Notes: a model not told the origin generated them from the letters alone. 11,431 nucleotides of DNA from an uncultured Porphyromonadaceae bacterium (GCA_900551515.1 URWH01000048.1:1-11431), one strand, 5' to 3'; shown: positions 1 through 8,302, counted from the stretch's first letter. Numbers and translations are program-made.

Positions 1-25
1 AATTTAAAATATAAAATATAAAGAA

Positions 26-1006
26 ATGAATGTAGACAAAGGTTTCGTCGATGCCCCCGTGGATTCCGCTCTCGATCTCAAGAAGGAGATTGAAAGACTG
101 AAGAAGGAGAAAAACGCGGTTGTCATGGCCCACTACTATCAGAAAGGAGAGATCCAGGATGTGGCCGATTATATAGGCGATTCGCTGGCACTGGCTCAGA
201 TTGCCGAAAAAGTTGATGCCGACATCATCGTGCTGTGCGGCGTTCATTTCATGGGTGAGACCTGCAAGATACTGTGTCCGGACAAGAAAGTGATAGTGCC
301 GGACGTCAATGCGGGCTGCTCGCTGGCCGACAGCTGTCCCTCCCGGGAGTTTGCAGAATTCATAGAGGCACATCCCGGTCACACGGTGATAAGCTATGTC
401 AACACCACGGCTGAGGTGAAAGCTCTCACCGATGTCGTTGTCACCTCCGGCAATGCGAAGGCTGTTGTAGACAGTTTCCCCGCTGATGAAAAAATCATAT
501 TCGGTCCCGACCGCAATCTCGGCTCATATATAAATTCTATAACGGGACGCAGCATGGTGCTGTGGGACGGCGCCTGCCATGTCCACGAGCAATTTTCGAT
601 TGAAAAGATCAACGAGCTGAAGAAGGAACATCCGCAGGCAAAGCTGCTCGTGCATCCCGAATGCAAGAAACCGTTGCAGATCATGGCCGACAAGGTAGGG
701 TCTACGGCAGTGCTTTTGAAATATGCCATTGAGAACGACGCCAAAGAATTCATTGTGGCTACCGAAAGCGGCATCCTCCATGAGATGCAGAAAAAATGCC
801 CTGAGAAAACTTTCATAGCCGCACCGCCGGCCGACAGCACATGCGCATGCAATAAATGTTCGTTCATGAAGCTCAACACTCTGCAGAAACTCTACAACAG
901 CCTGCTGTATGAGCTGCCTGTTATCGAGGTGGACAAGGAGCTGGCCGATAAAGCGCGCCGGCCTATTGAGCGCATGCTCGAGCTTTCAAAAAACATAAAT
1001 AAGTGA
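26..1006 (+). CDS. nadA: Quinolinate synthase NadA
   Basis: Condenses iminoaspartate with dihydroxyacetone phosphate to quinolinate, the second step of de novo NAD synthesis, using a [4Fe-4S] cluster in the cytoplasm. The 326-residue protein has the family signatures in order: MAHYYQ (34-39), GVHFMGETCKIL (72-83), AGCSLADSC (96-104), DGACHVH (181-187), HPEC (210-213), ATESGILHEM (245-254) and CACNKC (273-278). By comparison with characterised NadA, the three cluster ligands are probably C98, C184 and C278. Length and motif spacing fit a complete enzyme. The ATG follows an A-rich leader (AAAGAA) without a Shine-Dalgarno sequence, as is normal in Bacteroidota, and the promoter would lie outside the window. 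nadB and nadC are not in view. leuS starts 29 bases downstream on the same strand, so co-transcription is possible. Extra cysteines at 71, 80 and 84 have no role I can assign. Identity is very secure. Confidence 0.97.
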   Translation: MNVDKGFVDAPVDSALDLKKEIERLKKEKNAVVMAHYYQKGEIQDVADYIGDSLALAQIAEKVDADIIVLCGVHFMGETCKILCPDKKVIVPDVNAGCSLADSCPSREFAEFIEAHPGHTVISYVNTTAEVKALTDVVVTSGNAKAVVDSFPADEKIIFGPDRNLGSYINSITGRSMVLWDGACHVHEQFSIEKINELKKEHPQAKLLVHPECKKPLQIMADKVGSTAVLLKYAIENDAKEFIVATESGILHEMQKKCPEKTFIAAPPADSTCACNKCSFMKLNTLQKLYNSLLYELPVIEVDKELADKARRPIERMLELSKNINK

Positions 1007-1035
1007 CAATCTCATATACATTATATATATAATAT

Positions 1036-3810
1036 ATGGAATACAGACATAAAGATATCGAACAACGCTGGCAACAGTACTGGAAGGATAATAAGATTTA
1101 CAAAACGGAGATCGACAGCACAAAGCCAAAATTCTATGTGCTTGACATGTTTCCCTACCCTTCGGGAGCGGGACTGCATGTAGGACATCCGCTCGGTTAC
1201 ATAGCCTCGGATATATTTTCGCGCTACAAACGTCTGAAAGGCTTCAACGTGCTCCATCCGATGGGCTACGACGCCTACGGACTGCCGGCAGAACAATATG
1301 CCATCCAGACAGGTCAGCATCCAGAAATAACCACTAAGGTCAACACGGAGCGCTATCGCAGCCAGCTCGACAAAATAGGCTTCTGCTACGACTGGGACAG
1401 AGAGATAAAAACGTGCGATCCGGAATACTACAAGTGGACTCAGTGGGCGTTCATACGCATGTTCGGCCACTATTACGATACGGCTCTCAACCGCGCTATG
1501 CCCATAGGTGATCTTGTAAAGCATTTTGAGGCTCACGGCACGGAAGGCATTCATGCCGCAGCCACCGATGAAGATATGCAATTCACGGCTGCCGAATGGA
1601 ATGCCATGGATGAAAAGCAGAAGAGCGACACGCTGATGAATTATCGCATCGCTTATCTCGGCAACACGATGGTCAACTGGTGTCCGAAACTCGGCACGGT
1701 GCTTGCCAACGACGAGGTGAGCGAAGGTGTGTCGGTGCGCGGAGGCTATCCGGTAGAGCAGAAAGTGATGTATCAGTGGTGTCTGCGAGTGTCGGCTTAT
1801 GCACCCCGTCTGCTCGAGGGACTCGACAGAATCGACTGGACGGAATCGCTGAAAGAAACGCAGCGCAACTGGATAGGCCGTTCGGAGGGTGCTGAAATGC
1901 GTTTTGCCATCGACGGCAGCGATGTAGAGCTTGAAATATTCACCACACGCGCTGACACCGTTTTCGGCGTAACGTTCATGGTGCTCGCTCCCGAAAGCGA
2001 TTATGTGGATATCATCACTACTGATGATCAGCGTGAAGCCGTAAAAGCTTATCGTGAGAGCATAAAGAGCAAGACGGAGCGCGAAAGGATGATAGACAAG
2101 AAAGTGACGGGCGTTTTTACGGGCTCCTATGCCATAAATCCTCTGTCGGGCAAGAAAATACCGGTGTGGGTGAGCGACTATGTGCTCGCCGGTTATGGCA
2201 CCGGAGCTATCATGGCCGTGCCGGCTCACGACAGCCGCGACTATGCTTTCGCACGTCATTTCGATCTGCCGGTCATTCCGCTTATCGAAGGTGCCGATGT
2301 CAGCGAGCAGAGCTTCGACGCCAAGAGCGGCCGCATGATAAATTCGTGCGGACCGGAACTCGACCTCAACGGACTCGAAGTGAAAGATGCCATCGCTAAA
2401 ACAAAAAGATTTATTGAAGAGAAAGGCATAGGGCGCGTGAAGGTGAATTACCGTCTGCGCGACGCCATCTTCAGCCGCCAGCGTTACTGGGGCGAGCCGT
2501 TCCCGGTATATTATAAAGACGGTGTGCCTTACACGCTGTCCGACGATCAGCTGCCGCTGCATCTGCCCGAAGTTGACAAATATCTGCCTACGGAAAGCGG
2601 TGAGCCGCCGCTGGGACGTGCAAAAAACTGGACATCGCCCGAAGGCTATCCGCTTGAACTGAACACGATGCCCGGTTTCGCAGGCTCGTCGGCCTACTAT
2701 CTGCGCTATATGGATCCGCACAACAATGAAGCACTCGTATCGAAAGAGGCCGACGACTACTGGCGCAATGTAGATCTGTATATAGGCGGTACCGAACATG
2801 CCACGGGACACCTTATCTACAGTCGTTTCTGGAACAAATTCCTCTATGATCTCGGCCTGGTGTGCGAGGATGAGCCGTTTAAAAAGCTCATCAACCAGGG
2901 CATGATACAGGGCCGCACAAACTTTGTGTACAGAATCAAGGACACCAACACCTTCGTAAGCTACAATCTGCGCAATCAATATGATGTGACACCTATCCGC
3001 GTCGACATCAACATGGTGAGCAACGATATACTCGACACTGACCGTTTCCGCGCATGGCGTCCGGATTTTGCCGATGCCGAATTTGTGCTCGAGGATGGCA
3101 AATATGTGTGCGGCTATGCCGTGGAGAAAATGTCGAAATCGATGTTCAACGTGGTCAACCCCGACGACATAGTTGAGCGTTACGGCGCCGACACTCTGCG
3201 CCTCTATGAAATGTTCCTCGGTCCGCTCGAACAGAGCAAACCGTGGGACACAAACGGCATCGACGGCGTGAACCGCTTCCTTAAAAAACTCTGGGGCCTT
3301 TTCTATAAGGGCGACCAGTGGCTTGTGACCGAAGGCACTCCGACAAAGGAAGAGCAGAAATCGATCAACAAACTCATCAAAAAGGTGAGCGCCGATATCG
3401 AAGCATTTTCTTTCAACACTTCGGTGGCTGCATTCATGATATGTGTCAACGAGCTGACTCAGCTTAAATGCCACAATCGTGAGGTGCTTTCCAAGCTGCT
3501 TGTGGTGCTGACGCCCTTCGCTCCGCACATCGCCGAAGAGCTGTGGCATGCGCTCGGCAACGAAACGACCGTGTGCGATGCCCAATGGCCCGACTACGAC
3601 GAATCATGCCTGAAAGAAGACAGCGTGACCTATGCGGTGTCGTTCAACGGCAAGGCCCGCTTCAACATTGAGGTGCCGGCAGATATGCCGCGCGACGAGG
3701 TGGAGAAAACCGCCCTCTCACACGAAGGAGCGCAGAAATGGCTCGAAGGCAAGACTATCAAAAAGATAATAGTTGTGCCCGGAAAGATAGTGAATATCGT
3801 AGTGGCATAA
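1036..3810 (+). CDS. leuS: Leucyl-tRNA synthetase
   Basis: Class I aminoacyl-tRNA synthetase that charges tRNA-Leu and edits mischarged products. The 924-residue protein shows the HIGH-type motif HVGH (48-51) in [16 protein letters not shown] and the KMSKS loop at 698-702. The CP1 editing domain has the threonine-rich TTRADT (303-308) and [15 protein letters not shown] (388-402), whose aspartates align with the editing-site Asp of other LeuRS. An anticodon-binding helical domain follows KMSKS, and the C-terminal end (about 860-924) is the usual tRNA-binding appendage. An insert of about 60 residues before KMSKS (about 635-697) sits where the leucine-specific domain is expected. Near NWCP (C216) the usual second zinc-ligand group is replaced by VSVRGGYP (232-239). 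From memory, Bacteroides LeuRS has the same replacement, so this looks like a lineage trait rather than damage. The start follows an extremely AT-rich 29-base gap after nadA. A hairpin lies 35 bases past the stop. Confidence 0.98.
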   Translation: MEYRHKDIEQRWQQYWKDNKIYKTEIDSTKPKFYVLDMFPYPSGAGLHVGHPLGYIASDIFSRYKRLKGFNVLHPMGYDAYGLPAEQYAIQTGQHPEITTKVNTERYRSQLDKIGFCYDWDREIKTCDPEYYKWTQWAFIRMFGHYYDTALNRAMPIGDLVKHFEAHGTEGIHAAATDEDMQFTAAEWNAMDEKQKSDTLMNYRIAYLGNTMVNWCPKLGTVLANDEVSEGVSVRGGYPVEQKVMYQWCLRVSAYAPRLLEGLDRIDWTESLKETQRNWIGRSEGAEMRFAIDGSDVELEIFTTRADTVFGVTFMVLAPESDYVDIITTDDQREAVKAYRESIKSKTERERMIDKKVTGVFTGSYAINPLSGKKIPVWVSDYVLAGYGTGAIMAVPAHDSRDYAFARHFDLPVIPLIEGADVSEQSFDAKSGRMINSCGPELDLNGLEVKDAIAKTKRFIEEKGIGRVKVNYRLRDAIFSRQRYWGEPFPVYYKDGVPYTLSDDQLPLHLPEVDKYLPTESGEPPLGRAKNWTSPEGYPLELNTMPGFAGSSAYYLRYMDPHNNEALVSKEADDYWRNVDLYIGGTEHATGHLIYSRFWNKFLYDLGLVCEDEPFKKLINQGMIQGRTNFVYRIKDTNTFVSYNLRNQYDVTPIRVDINMVSNDILDTDRFRAWRPDFADAEFVLEDGKYVCGYAVEKMSKSMFNVVNPDDIVERYGADTLRLYEMFLGPLEQSKPWDTNGIDGVNRFLKKLWGLFYKGDQWLVTEGTPTKEEQKSINKLIKKVSADIEAFSFNTSVAAFMICVNELTQLKCHNREVLSKLLVVLTPFAPHIAEELWHALGNETTVCDAQWPDYDESCLKEDSVTYAVSFNGKARFNIEVPADMPRDEVEKTALSHEGAQKWLEGKTIKKIIVVPGKIVNIVVA

Positions 3811-3845
3811 TATAAAGTGTCGCATTGCGTTATATAATATGATTG

Positions 3846-3876
3846 GTTTGGCATTTTCATATCGAAAATGCCAAAC
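3846..3876 (+). terminator. Perfect 13-bp hairpin downstream of leuS, candidate terminator
   Basis: GTTTGGCATTTTC (3846-3858) pairs without mismatch with GAAAATGCCAAAC (3864-3876) around a five-base loop, ATATC. It begins 35 bases after the leuS stop, the expected place for a transcription end. Only two T residues follow the stem, so it is not a textbook intrinsic terminator. It may instead act as an mRNA 3'-end stabiliser or be part of the repeat-rich spacer. No U-tract is seen on the other strand either. Confidence 0.5.
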
Positions 3877-3879
3877 TTA

Positions 3880-3959
3880 AGAAGCTGTTTTGAAATTTTA
3901 CGAAAAAAATTTTATAAGGATTTCTCAAAACTCCTTGAAAAAATTTCAAAACAGCTTCT
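3880..3959. repeat. 80-bp element with perfect 20-bp terminal inverted repeats
   Basis: The left arm (3880-3899, beginning AGAAGCTGTTTTG) is the exact reverse complement of the right arm (3940-3959, ending CAAAACAGCTTCT). The 40-base centre contains a second small stem, AAGGA (3916-3920) with TCCTT (3932-3936). The motif TCAAAAC occurs twice, at 3925-3931 and 3946-3952, so GTTTTGA in the left arm (3887-3893) has two competing partners. The flanks are TTAA on the left (3877-3880, sharing one base with the arm) and TAAA on the right (3959-3962), a near match that could be an eroded target duplication. The element carries no coding potential and ends 12 bases before the rdgB start codon. It could be a miniature inverted-repeat transposable element, a REP-like dispersed repeat, or a structured rdgB leader. 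One copy cannot separate these. Confidence 0.6.
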
Positions 3960-3971
3960 AAATATCTTCAT

Positions 3972-4706
3972 ATGGAACAGAAAAAGAGCATAGTATTCGC
4001 TACAAACAACGCGCATAAGTTATCGGAAATCCGTGAAATCATCGGCGACGAATGGAACATCCTGTCGCTTGCCGACATCAATTGTCATGAGGATATACCG
4101 GAGACCGCCGACACGCTCAGCGGAAATGCGTGTCAGAAGGCACGCTTTGTGAAGGAGCGCTATGGCTATGACTGTTTCGCCGACGATACCGGGCTGATTG
4201 TGGATGCTCTCGACGGCGCCCCCGGCGTCTATTCGGCCCGCTATGCCGGTCCGCAGCACGATTCGGCGGCCAATATGGTTCTGTTGCTGAAAAACATGGA
4301 GAATGCCGACTGCCGCACGGCACGGTTCACCACCGTCATCGCACACACCGAAGGGCAGGACATCAAATTGTTTGAAGGCACGGTGGAAGGTGAAATCACG
4401 CGCACACCGTCGGGCAGCGACGGCTTCGGCTATGATCCGGTGTTCCGTCCCGAGGGGTGCGACCGCACTTTTGCCGAGATGACGGCCGATGAAAAAAATG
4501 CCATAAGCCACCGCGGCCGCGCCATGGCTCTGTTAATCGATTATATAAAAAGCAAAGAAAAAAAAAATGCTGATAAAAAAACTCCTTCTCTCCCTTTTCA
4601 TGATGATCTCGCTGCCGGCAGTTTCTATGGCCGCCGACACCGGGCAAGCTATCGGATCATGGAAAGTTTACCCGACCTATGCCAATCCGCCGCAAAAGGT
4701 GATTGA
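3972..4706 (+). CDS. rdgB: RdgB/HAM1 non-canonical purine NTP pyrophosphatase (frame overruns into next gene)
   Basis: Hydrolyses dITP, ITP and XTP to the monophosphates, keeping deaminated purines out of DNA and RNA. Family motifs are all present: FATNNAHK (9-16, substrate and metal site), TLSGNACQKA (48-57), FADDTGL (69-75, with the acidic catalytic pair D71/D72), GAPGVYSARYAG (82-93), SGSDGFGYDPVF (147-158) and ISHRGRA (178-184). Homologues are about 195-205 residues, and the family fold ends here near LLIDYIKSKEK (187-197). As written the frame continues to 244 residues, with the last 47 having no family resemblance and overlapping the start and signal peptide of the next gene by 140 bases. 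The overrun begins in a run of ten A residues (4558-4567). One extra A would give a stop at 4571-4573 and a 200-residue protein. I infer that the functional product is about 200 residues and the tail reflects a sequencing error, slippage or a recent indel. The core identity is secure. Confidence 0.93.
   Translation: MEQKKSIVFATNNAHKLSEIREIIGDEWNILSLADINCHEDIPETADTLSGNACQKARFVKERYGYDCFADDTGLIVDALDGAPGVYSARYAGPQHDSAANMVLLLKNMENADCRTARFTTVIAHTEGQDIKLFEGTVEGEITRTPSGSDGFGYDPVFRPEGCDRTFAEMTADEKNAISHRGRAMALLIDYIKSKEKKNADKKTPSLPFHDDLAAGSFYGRRHRASYRIMESLPDLCQSAAKGD
4558..4567 (+). other. A10 homopolymer at the rdgB/porZ junction, potential slippage site
   Basis: Ten consecutive A residues end in the A of the porZ-like ATG (4567-4569). 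With ten, the rdgB frame runs on to 4706. With eleven, or a -1 shift, rdgB stops at the TGA at 4571-4573, giving the normal 200-residue length and a short ATGCTGA overlap with the next start. With nine, rdgB would fuse in frame to the porZ-like gene. The three outcomes follow directly from the reading frames. Which is used in the cell is not visible. Confidence 0.65.
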
Positions 4707-7035
4707 AACGGAAGATATGGTCTATTATACCACGGGTGGCAATCTGTTTTCCTATAATAAGAAAACAGATGAAAACTATGCATATAACGGCGGTAATAAG
4801 CTGAATGATAGAAATATAATCAATATTTTCTATAACTTCGACGGCCATTATCTGCTGATTGCCTATGAGTCGGGAAATATAGATCTGCTCTACGACGACG
4901 GCCATGTGGTGAACCTGTCCGACATATGCGATTCTAATCTTGTGCCGCCGCTCACAATCAATGCGGTGTCCTTCGACGGCGACTTTTTCTATCTCGCCAC
5001 CTCTTTCGGCCTGGTCAAATACAATGAGAAGCGCGCCGAGGTGGTCACGTCGGGCATATATAATAAAAATATAAATGCCGTGACAGTTATGGGCGATCGT
5101 CTTGTGATCCATTGCGAAGATTATTTTTACTGGATATATAAAAACTCAAACATCAACAAGTTTGATAATTTCACCCGGCTTTACACCCACAACGCCCCGG
5201 TAGAAATATTCGCTACCGGCGAAAACACGATGCTTGTGCAGCTCAAGCACACACAGTATCCTCTGGCCGAGCATAAAATTAATTTTGAGAACAATAATAT
5301 GGCCGGATGGAACACATTCGCTTCTCCGTGCAGCGTCCTTCCGCCTTATCTCTCACACGGACCCGACGGCGAGACTTTCTATGTCACCGACGGAACACTC
5401 TATACCGTTTCCGCCGACAGCAAGGAAGTGAAGCTTGCCGACCTGCCCGACGATATGGCCGACAGCCGTATAGGTACGTGCAGCGGTGCCGGTTCGGTGT
5501 GGTCGCTGAACAAGGAGGGACTGGCCCACCATTCATTCGATGACGCCGGTGGCGTGACGGTGCTGATGGACCGTTTCAAACCCGATGCTTTTACGGTGAG
5601 CAAGGTGAGATATTTCTATCCGTCGGTCGACGGGCGCAGGCTTTATGCTCAGAACAGCGGTATCACAGCCTATCGTTTCGGCGGCAGCACGCGCGGTCTT
5701 GAAAACGCGCAGACAGGCTGCATGATAAATCTTGACGACATGTCGTTCACCGACCGCACGCCTTACCCTATCGAGGCCAAGACGCCGATGATTGCCAACG
5801 AGCAGCGTTTTTTAGGCAAATATGCTATCTCGCCCACTTCAATCGCGGAGGATCCAAACGATCAGTCGGTCTACTTTTTATCGACGGCTGATGACGGTAT
5901 CTATAAGATAGTCAACAACGAATATGTGGGCCGCTACGACGAGACCAACTCGCCTAACCAGCTGGTCGATGGCCGCGCCATCGTCTATGGAGTTTCGATG
6001 GACAAGGCAGGCAATATGTGGACCATGACCAACAACGGAATAGGTGATCATTTATATCAGCGTGATCCGGTGATGATCCTGCCGGCCGCCAAGACGAAGC
6101 TCGATCCGAAGGATGTGGCCATATCCGACTGGATAGTTCCCGACCTGACGAGCATCGACTGCTGGGGCGGCATGGACACGCGTATTCTTCAATGCAAGAA
6201 ATCCAACATGGTGTTTATGTGCTACACCGGCGGTGACATAACGCTGGCCTACGACACGCGCGGCACGCTCAACGACTTCACTGACGACCGCATGCATCTG
6301 TGGGAAAAATGGACCGACCAGGACGGCAACGAGGTGGCACCGAAATTTCATTCGGCCGTATGCGAGGATCTCGACGGCAAAGTGTGGTTCGGGACCAATG
6401 AGGGCATCTATGAAATATCCTCACCCTCCAACGCCCTCAACCCCAACATGCGTGTGACGCACATCAAGGTGCCTCGCAACGACGGTTCGAACCTTGCCGA
6501 TTATCTTCTCGGCACCGATCTGGTGATGGATATAGCGGTCGATGCGGCCAACCGTAAGTGGATCGCCACTTATGGCTCGGGCCTGTTCCTGGTGTCGCCC
6601 TCTGGCAATGAGATTCTGGCCAACTACACCACCGACAATTCGCCGCTGCTTTCCGACAAAGTCAACTGCGTGTATGTCGATCAGCAGTCAGGCATGGTGT
6701 TCATAGGCACCGACGCCGGTCTGCAGAGCTACGTCTCGGACGCTACGCCGGCGCGCAGCGATTATTCCGACATATTCATCTATCCCAATCCGGTGCGACC
6801 GGACTATCACGGCGAGGTGAACATCACCGGCCTTATGGACAAGTCGCTTGTGAAGATAACCGATGCCTCAGGTGCGGTTGTCTATCAGGGACGGTCGGAA
6901 GGCGGACGTTTCGTGTGGAACGTGAGCAACGCTTCGGGATCGCGCGTGCGCAGCGGTGTTTATTATGTGATGGTGTCGCAGAATGCCACCGGATCATCAT
7001 CGGCAGCAGTCGCGAAGATTATGGTTATCAACTAA
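4567..7035 (+). CDS. porZ: PorZ-like type IX secretion surface beta-propeller protein
   Basis: An exported 822-residue protein. Residues 1-22 form a signal peptide (KK at 4-5, hydrophobic core 6-18, SMA before the likely cut after A22). The N-terminal part (GSWKVYPTYANPPQKVIETEDMVYY onward, about 30-130) resembles the first propeller of PorZ. Further WFGT/WIATYGSGLF/FIGTDAGL blades (607-610, 665-673, 712-719) match two-component-regulator-type propeller repeats. The C-terminal domain (about 735-822) begins FIYPNPV and has the VKITDASGAVVYQG and SGVYYVMV strands typical of the type IX sorting domain. In Porphyromonas gingivalis, PorZ (two propellers plus this domain) sits on the cell surface in the attachment complex and delivers anionic LPS for linkage to cargo. 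The similar length and architecture support a PorZ role here, but the partners PorU, PorV and PorQ are not in the window. The start is chosen because it gives a complete signal peptide. A generic sorting-domain propeller protein is the alternative. Confidence 0.75.
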   Translation: MLIKKLLLSLFMMISLPAVSMAADTGQAIGSWKVYPTYANPPQKVIETEDMVYYTTGGNLFSYNKKTDENYAYNGGNKLNDRNIINIFYNFDGHYLLIAYESGNIDLLYDDGHVVNLSDICDSNLVPPLTINAVSFDGDFFYLATSFGLVKYNEKRAEVVTSGIYNKNINAVTVMGDRLVIHCEDYFYWIYKNSNINKFDNFTRLYTHNAPVEIFATGENTMLVQLKHTQYPLAEHKINFENNNMAGWNTFASPCSVLPPYLSHGPDGETFYVTDGTLYTVSADSKEVKLADLPDDMADSRIGTCSGAGSVWSLNKEGLAHHSFDDAGGVTVLMDRFKPDAFTVSKVRYFYPSVDGRRLYAQNSGITAYRFGGSTRGLENAQTGCMINLDDMSFTDRTPYPIEAKTPMIANEQRFLGKYAISPTSIAEDPNDQSVYFLSTADDGIYKIVNNEYVGRYDETNSPNQLVDGRAIVYGVSMDKAGNMWTMTNNGIGDHLYQRDPVMILPAAKTKLDPKDVAISDWIVPDLTSIDCWGGMDTRILQCKKSNMVFMCYTGGDITLAYDTRGTLNDFTDDRMHLWEKWTDQDGNEVAPKFHSAVCEDLDGKVWFGTNEGIYEISSPSNALNPNMRVTHIKVPRNDGSNLADYLLGTDLVMDIAVDAANRKWIATYGSGLFLVSPSGNEILANYTTDNSPLLSDKVNCVYVDQQSGMVFIGTDAGLQSYVSDATPARSDYSDIFIYPNPVRPDYHGEVNITGLMDKSLVKITDASGAVVYQGRSEGGRFVWNVSNASGSRVRSGVYYVMVSQNATGSSSAAVAKIMVIN

Positions 7036-7100
7036 ACACGATTTTATTTGTTAAAACATAGACGGCCGGCTACGGCAAGGCATCGAAACATAAACGAAAA

Positions 7101-7628
7101 ATGAAACAGCGATTAAGTTACAGAAACGAAGACGATAAATGCTATGGTATCACAGGCATGGCTATGGCTGTGGTGATTTTCGACGGTGAGGAGATGCTCG
7201 CCGGTGTGGATATGGATGCGGAGCCCGGGGCTGCCATGCAGTTTACAGGCGATTTCTATTTCAATGGCAATCCCGGTTTCTCGGCCAAAAATGCCTGGAA
7301 TCAGATGCTGAAGAATTTCAATCTCGCCATGGCTCTTGCTATCGGCAATGTGATGTGCCGTCGCATGATTCTCGAAAAACGCGCTGTGGAATCCGATATG
7401 GCCGATTATCTCCGCGAAATGATGGTGGAGGAAGGTCGCGACAACTGCGCGCTTGAGGAAGACGAGACGACGCGCCTGTTCAACAAGAACTACAGCTATC
7501 TGTCGCGCGTGTTCGGCCATCACGGTGTGCAGGACGTGGCCCGCGATTTTGCCCGTACGCTGCGTGCGCGCCGCACTATGACACGCCTCGATGTGCTCGA
7601 GCAGCTGCGTGCGCTGTCGATGCTCTGA
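7101..7628 (+). CDS. Uncharacterised 175-residue protein
   Basis: I do not recognise the family. The protein has no signal peptide or membrane segment, so it is probably cytoplasmic. Residues 1-55 look like mixed beta structure with acidic loops (RNEDDKCYGITGMAMAVVIFDGEE, with repeated GM/AM steps). Residues 60-110 are helical and methionine-rich (NAWNQMLKNFNLAMALAIGNVMCRRM), and 125-175 are basic helices (ARDFARTLRARRTMTRLDVLEQLR). Cysteines at 14, 86 and 116 are not in a metal-binding arrangement. Codon use matches the neighbours, and the acidic-to-basic layout with clean third-position bias supports a real gene. It starts 65 bases after the porZ-like stop, behind the A-rich leader CGAAAA, with no Shine-Dalgarno sequence. 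It could be a tail gene of the porZ transcript. The spacer between the two contains TTATTTG (7045-7051), only a partial match to a Bacteroidota -7 box, so an independent promoter is unproven. Its stop converges on the wbqC gene 33 bases away. Confidence 0.8.
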   Translation: MKQRLSYRNEDDKCYGITGMAMAVVIFDGEEMLAGVDMDAEPGAAMQFTGDFYFNGNPGFSAKNAWNQMLKNFNLAMALAIGNVMCRRMILEKRAVESDMADYLREMMVEEGRDNCALEEDETTRLFNKNYSYLSRVFGHHGVQDVARDFARTLRARRTMTRLDVLEQLRALSML

Positions 7629-7642
7629 TTCAATTCACAATT

Positions 7643-7659
7643 CACAATGCTGGATTGTG
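7643..7659. terminator. Small hairpin in the convergent gap, weak bidirectional terminator candidate
   Basis: CACAAT (7643-7648) pairs with ATTGTG (7654-7659) around GCTGG, in the 33 bases separating the two converging stop codons. The preceding ATTCACAATTCACAA is a short tandem repeat. The stem is only six base pairs and has no T-run, so termination here is a guess based mainly on position. Confidence 0.25.
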
Positions 7660-7661
7660 GA

Positions 7662-8300
7662 TTAGTGGGGCGGGAGCATTTGGCGGAGGATGAAGGGGGA
7701 TTCGGGACCCATGTTGAAGAGGAGGTCGACGGCCGAGAGATAAGGTCGGAAACCGTGTTTTAAAGCCCGCACCTGATAATATTCCACCGCTGCGGTGGAA
7801 TTATCCAGCATTGTGATAAAATCTTTCTGAGAGCCGCGAAATGCATTTTTCGCGGCATCTTCGTTGTATGTGACCGGGGTGTCGATTTGAAGGAGCCGTC
7901 GCAGCAGGGTGTCGAGGGCGCGGTCGAGTCCGGTGATGGTCATGCCGGGTGTGTCCTTTGAGATGAGCGGCTCGAAGAGGTCGATGTAGAATTCGAAATA
8001 TGGTGTGCGGCCGTAGGCCGAGTGGAGCGCCGTGAGCAGCTCGTTCCACCAGCTTCCGTGAGCCGACACTACAATGTCGGACCATAGCGCCGAGCGCATG
8101 CTTTGCGGCTTGCCGATGGGAACGGTGAGCGTTTCCGGACCGTTTGCGCCGTCGATGGTGCAGCGGTGGATGCTCTTGAACCGTTTGTCGAAAGGCAGCG
8201 AGAGGTCGACGGTGACCTCACCGGCGGCATCTATGAGAGCATAGTAGGCCGTGGAGCCGAGAAATTGCGGGGGCAGGGTGATGGCGGGAAGCGTGGGCAT
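7662..8300 (-). CDS. WbqC family protein
   Basis: The 212-residue protein matches the WbqC-like family end to end. An N-terminal LPPQFLGSTAYY (9-20) is followed by SIHRCTIDGANGPETLTVPI (43-62, containing the conserved HR and NG...L.VPI). Then comes the aromatic block WWNELLTALHSAYGRTPYFEFY (84-105) and the C-terminal signature YYQVRALKHGF.P.LSAVDLLFNMGPE (174-200). The family is named from an O-antigen cluster gene. Its biochemistry is not well established, with suggested roles in making or attaching sugars of surface polysaccharides. The start codon lies two bases after the lepB stop on the same strand, so the two genes are very probably one transcript with coupled translation. The context (lepB, dapB) is envelope-related, and this arrangement is, from general knowledge, common in Bacteroidota. 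Length is normal and nothing is broken. The family call is good; the function is open. Confidence 0.88.
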   Translation of the reverse strand: MPTLPAITLPPQFLGSTAYYALIDAAGEVTVDLSLPFDKRFKSIHRCTIDGANGPETLTVPIGKPQSMRSALWSDIVVSAHGSWWNELLTALHSAYGRTPYFEFYIDLFEPLISKDTPGMTITGLDRALDTLLRRLLQIDTPVTYNEDAAKNAFRGSQKDFITMLDNSTAAVEYYQVRALKHGFRPYLSAVDLLFNMGPESPFILRQMLPPH

Positions 8301-8302
8301 GG

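Noticed and set aside
1..25. AT-rich repeat AAAATATA before nadA as a promoter
   Set aside because: No TAnnTTTG box is present and the upstream sequence is cut off by the window edge.
1021..3585. Very long open frame (854 codons) antisense to leuS
   Set aside because: It lies fully opposite leuS, whose motifs are unmistakable. The antisense translation is rich in His, Val and Arg without recognisable domains, and it follows from leuS codon bias leaving few stops on the other strand.
4020..4511. Open frame antisense to rdgB
   Set aside because: Mirror of the rdgB coding sequence; no family motif, no leader.
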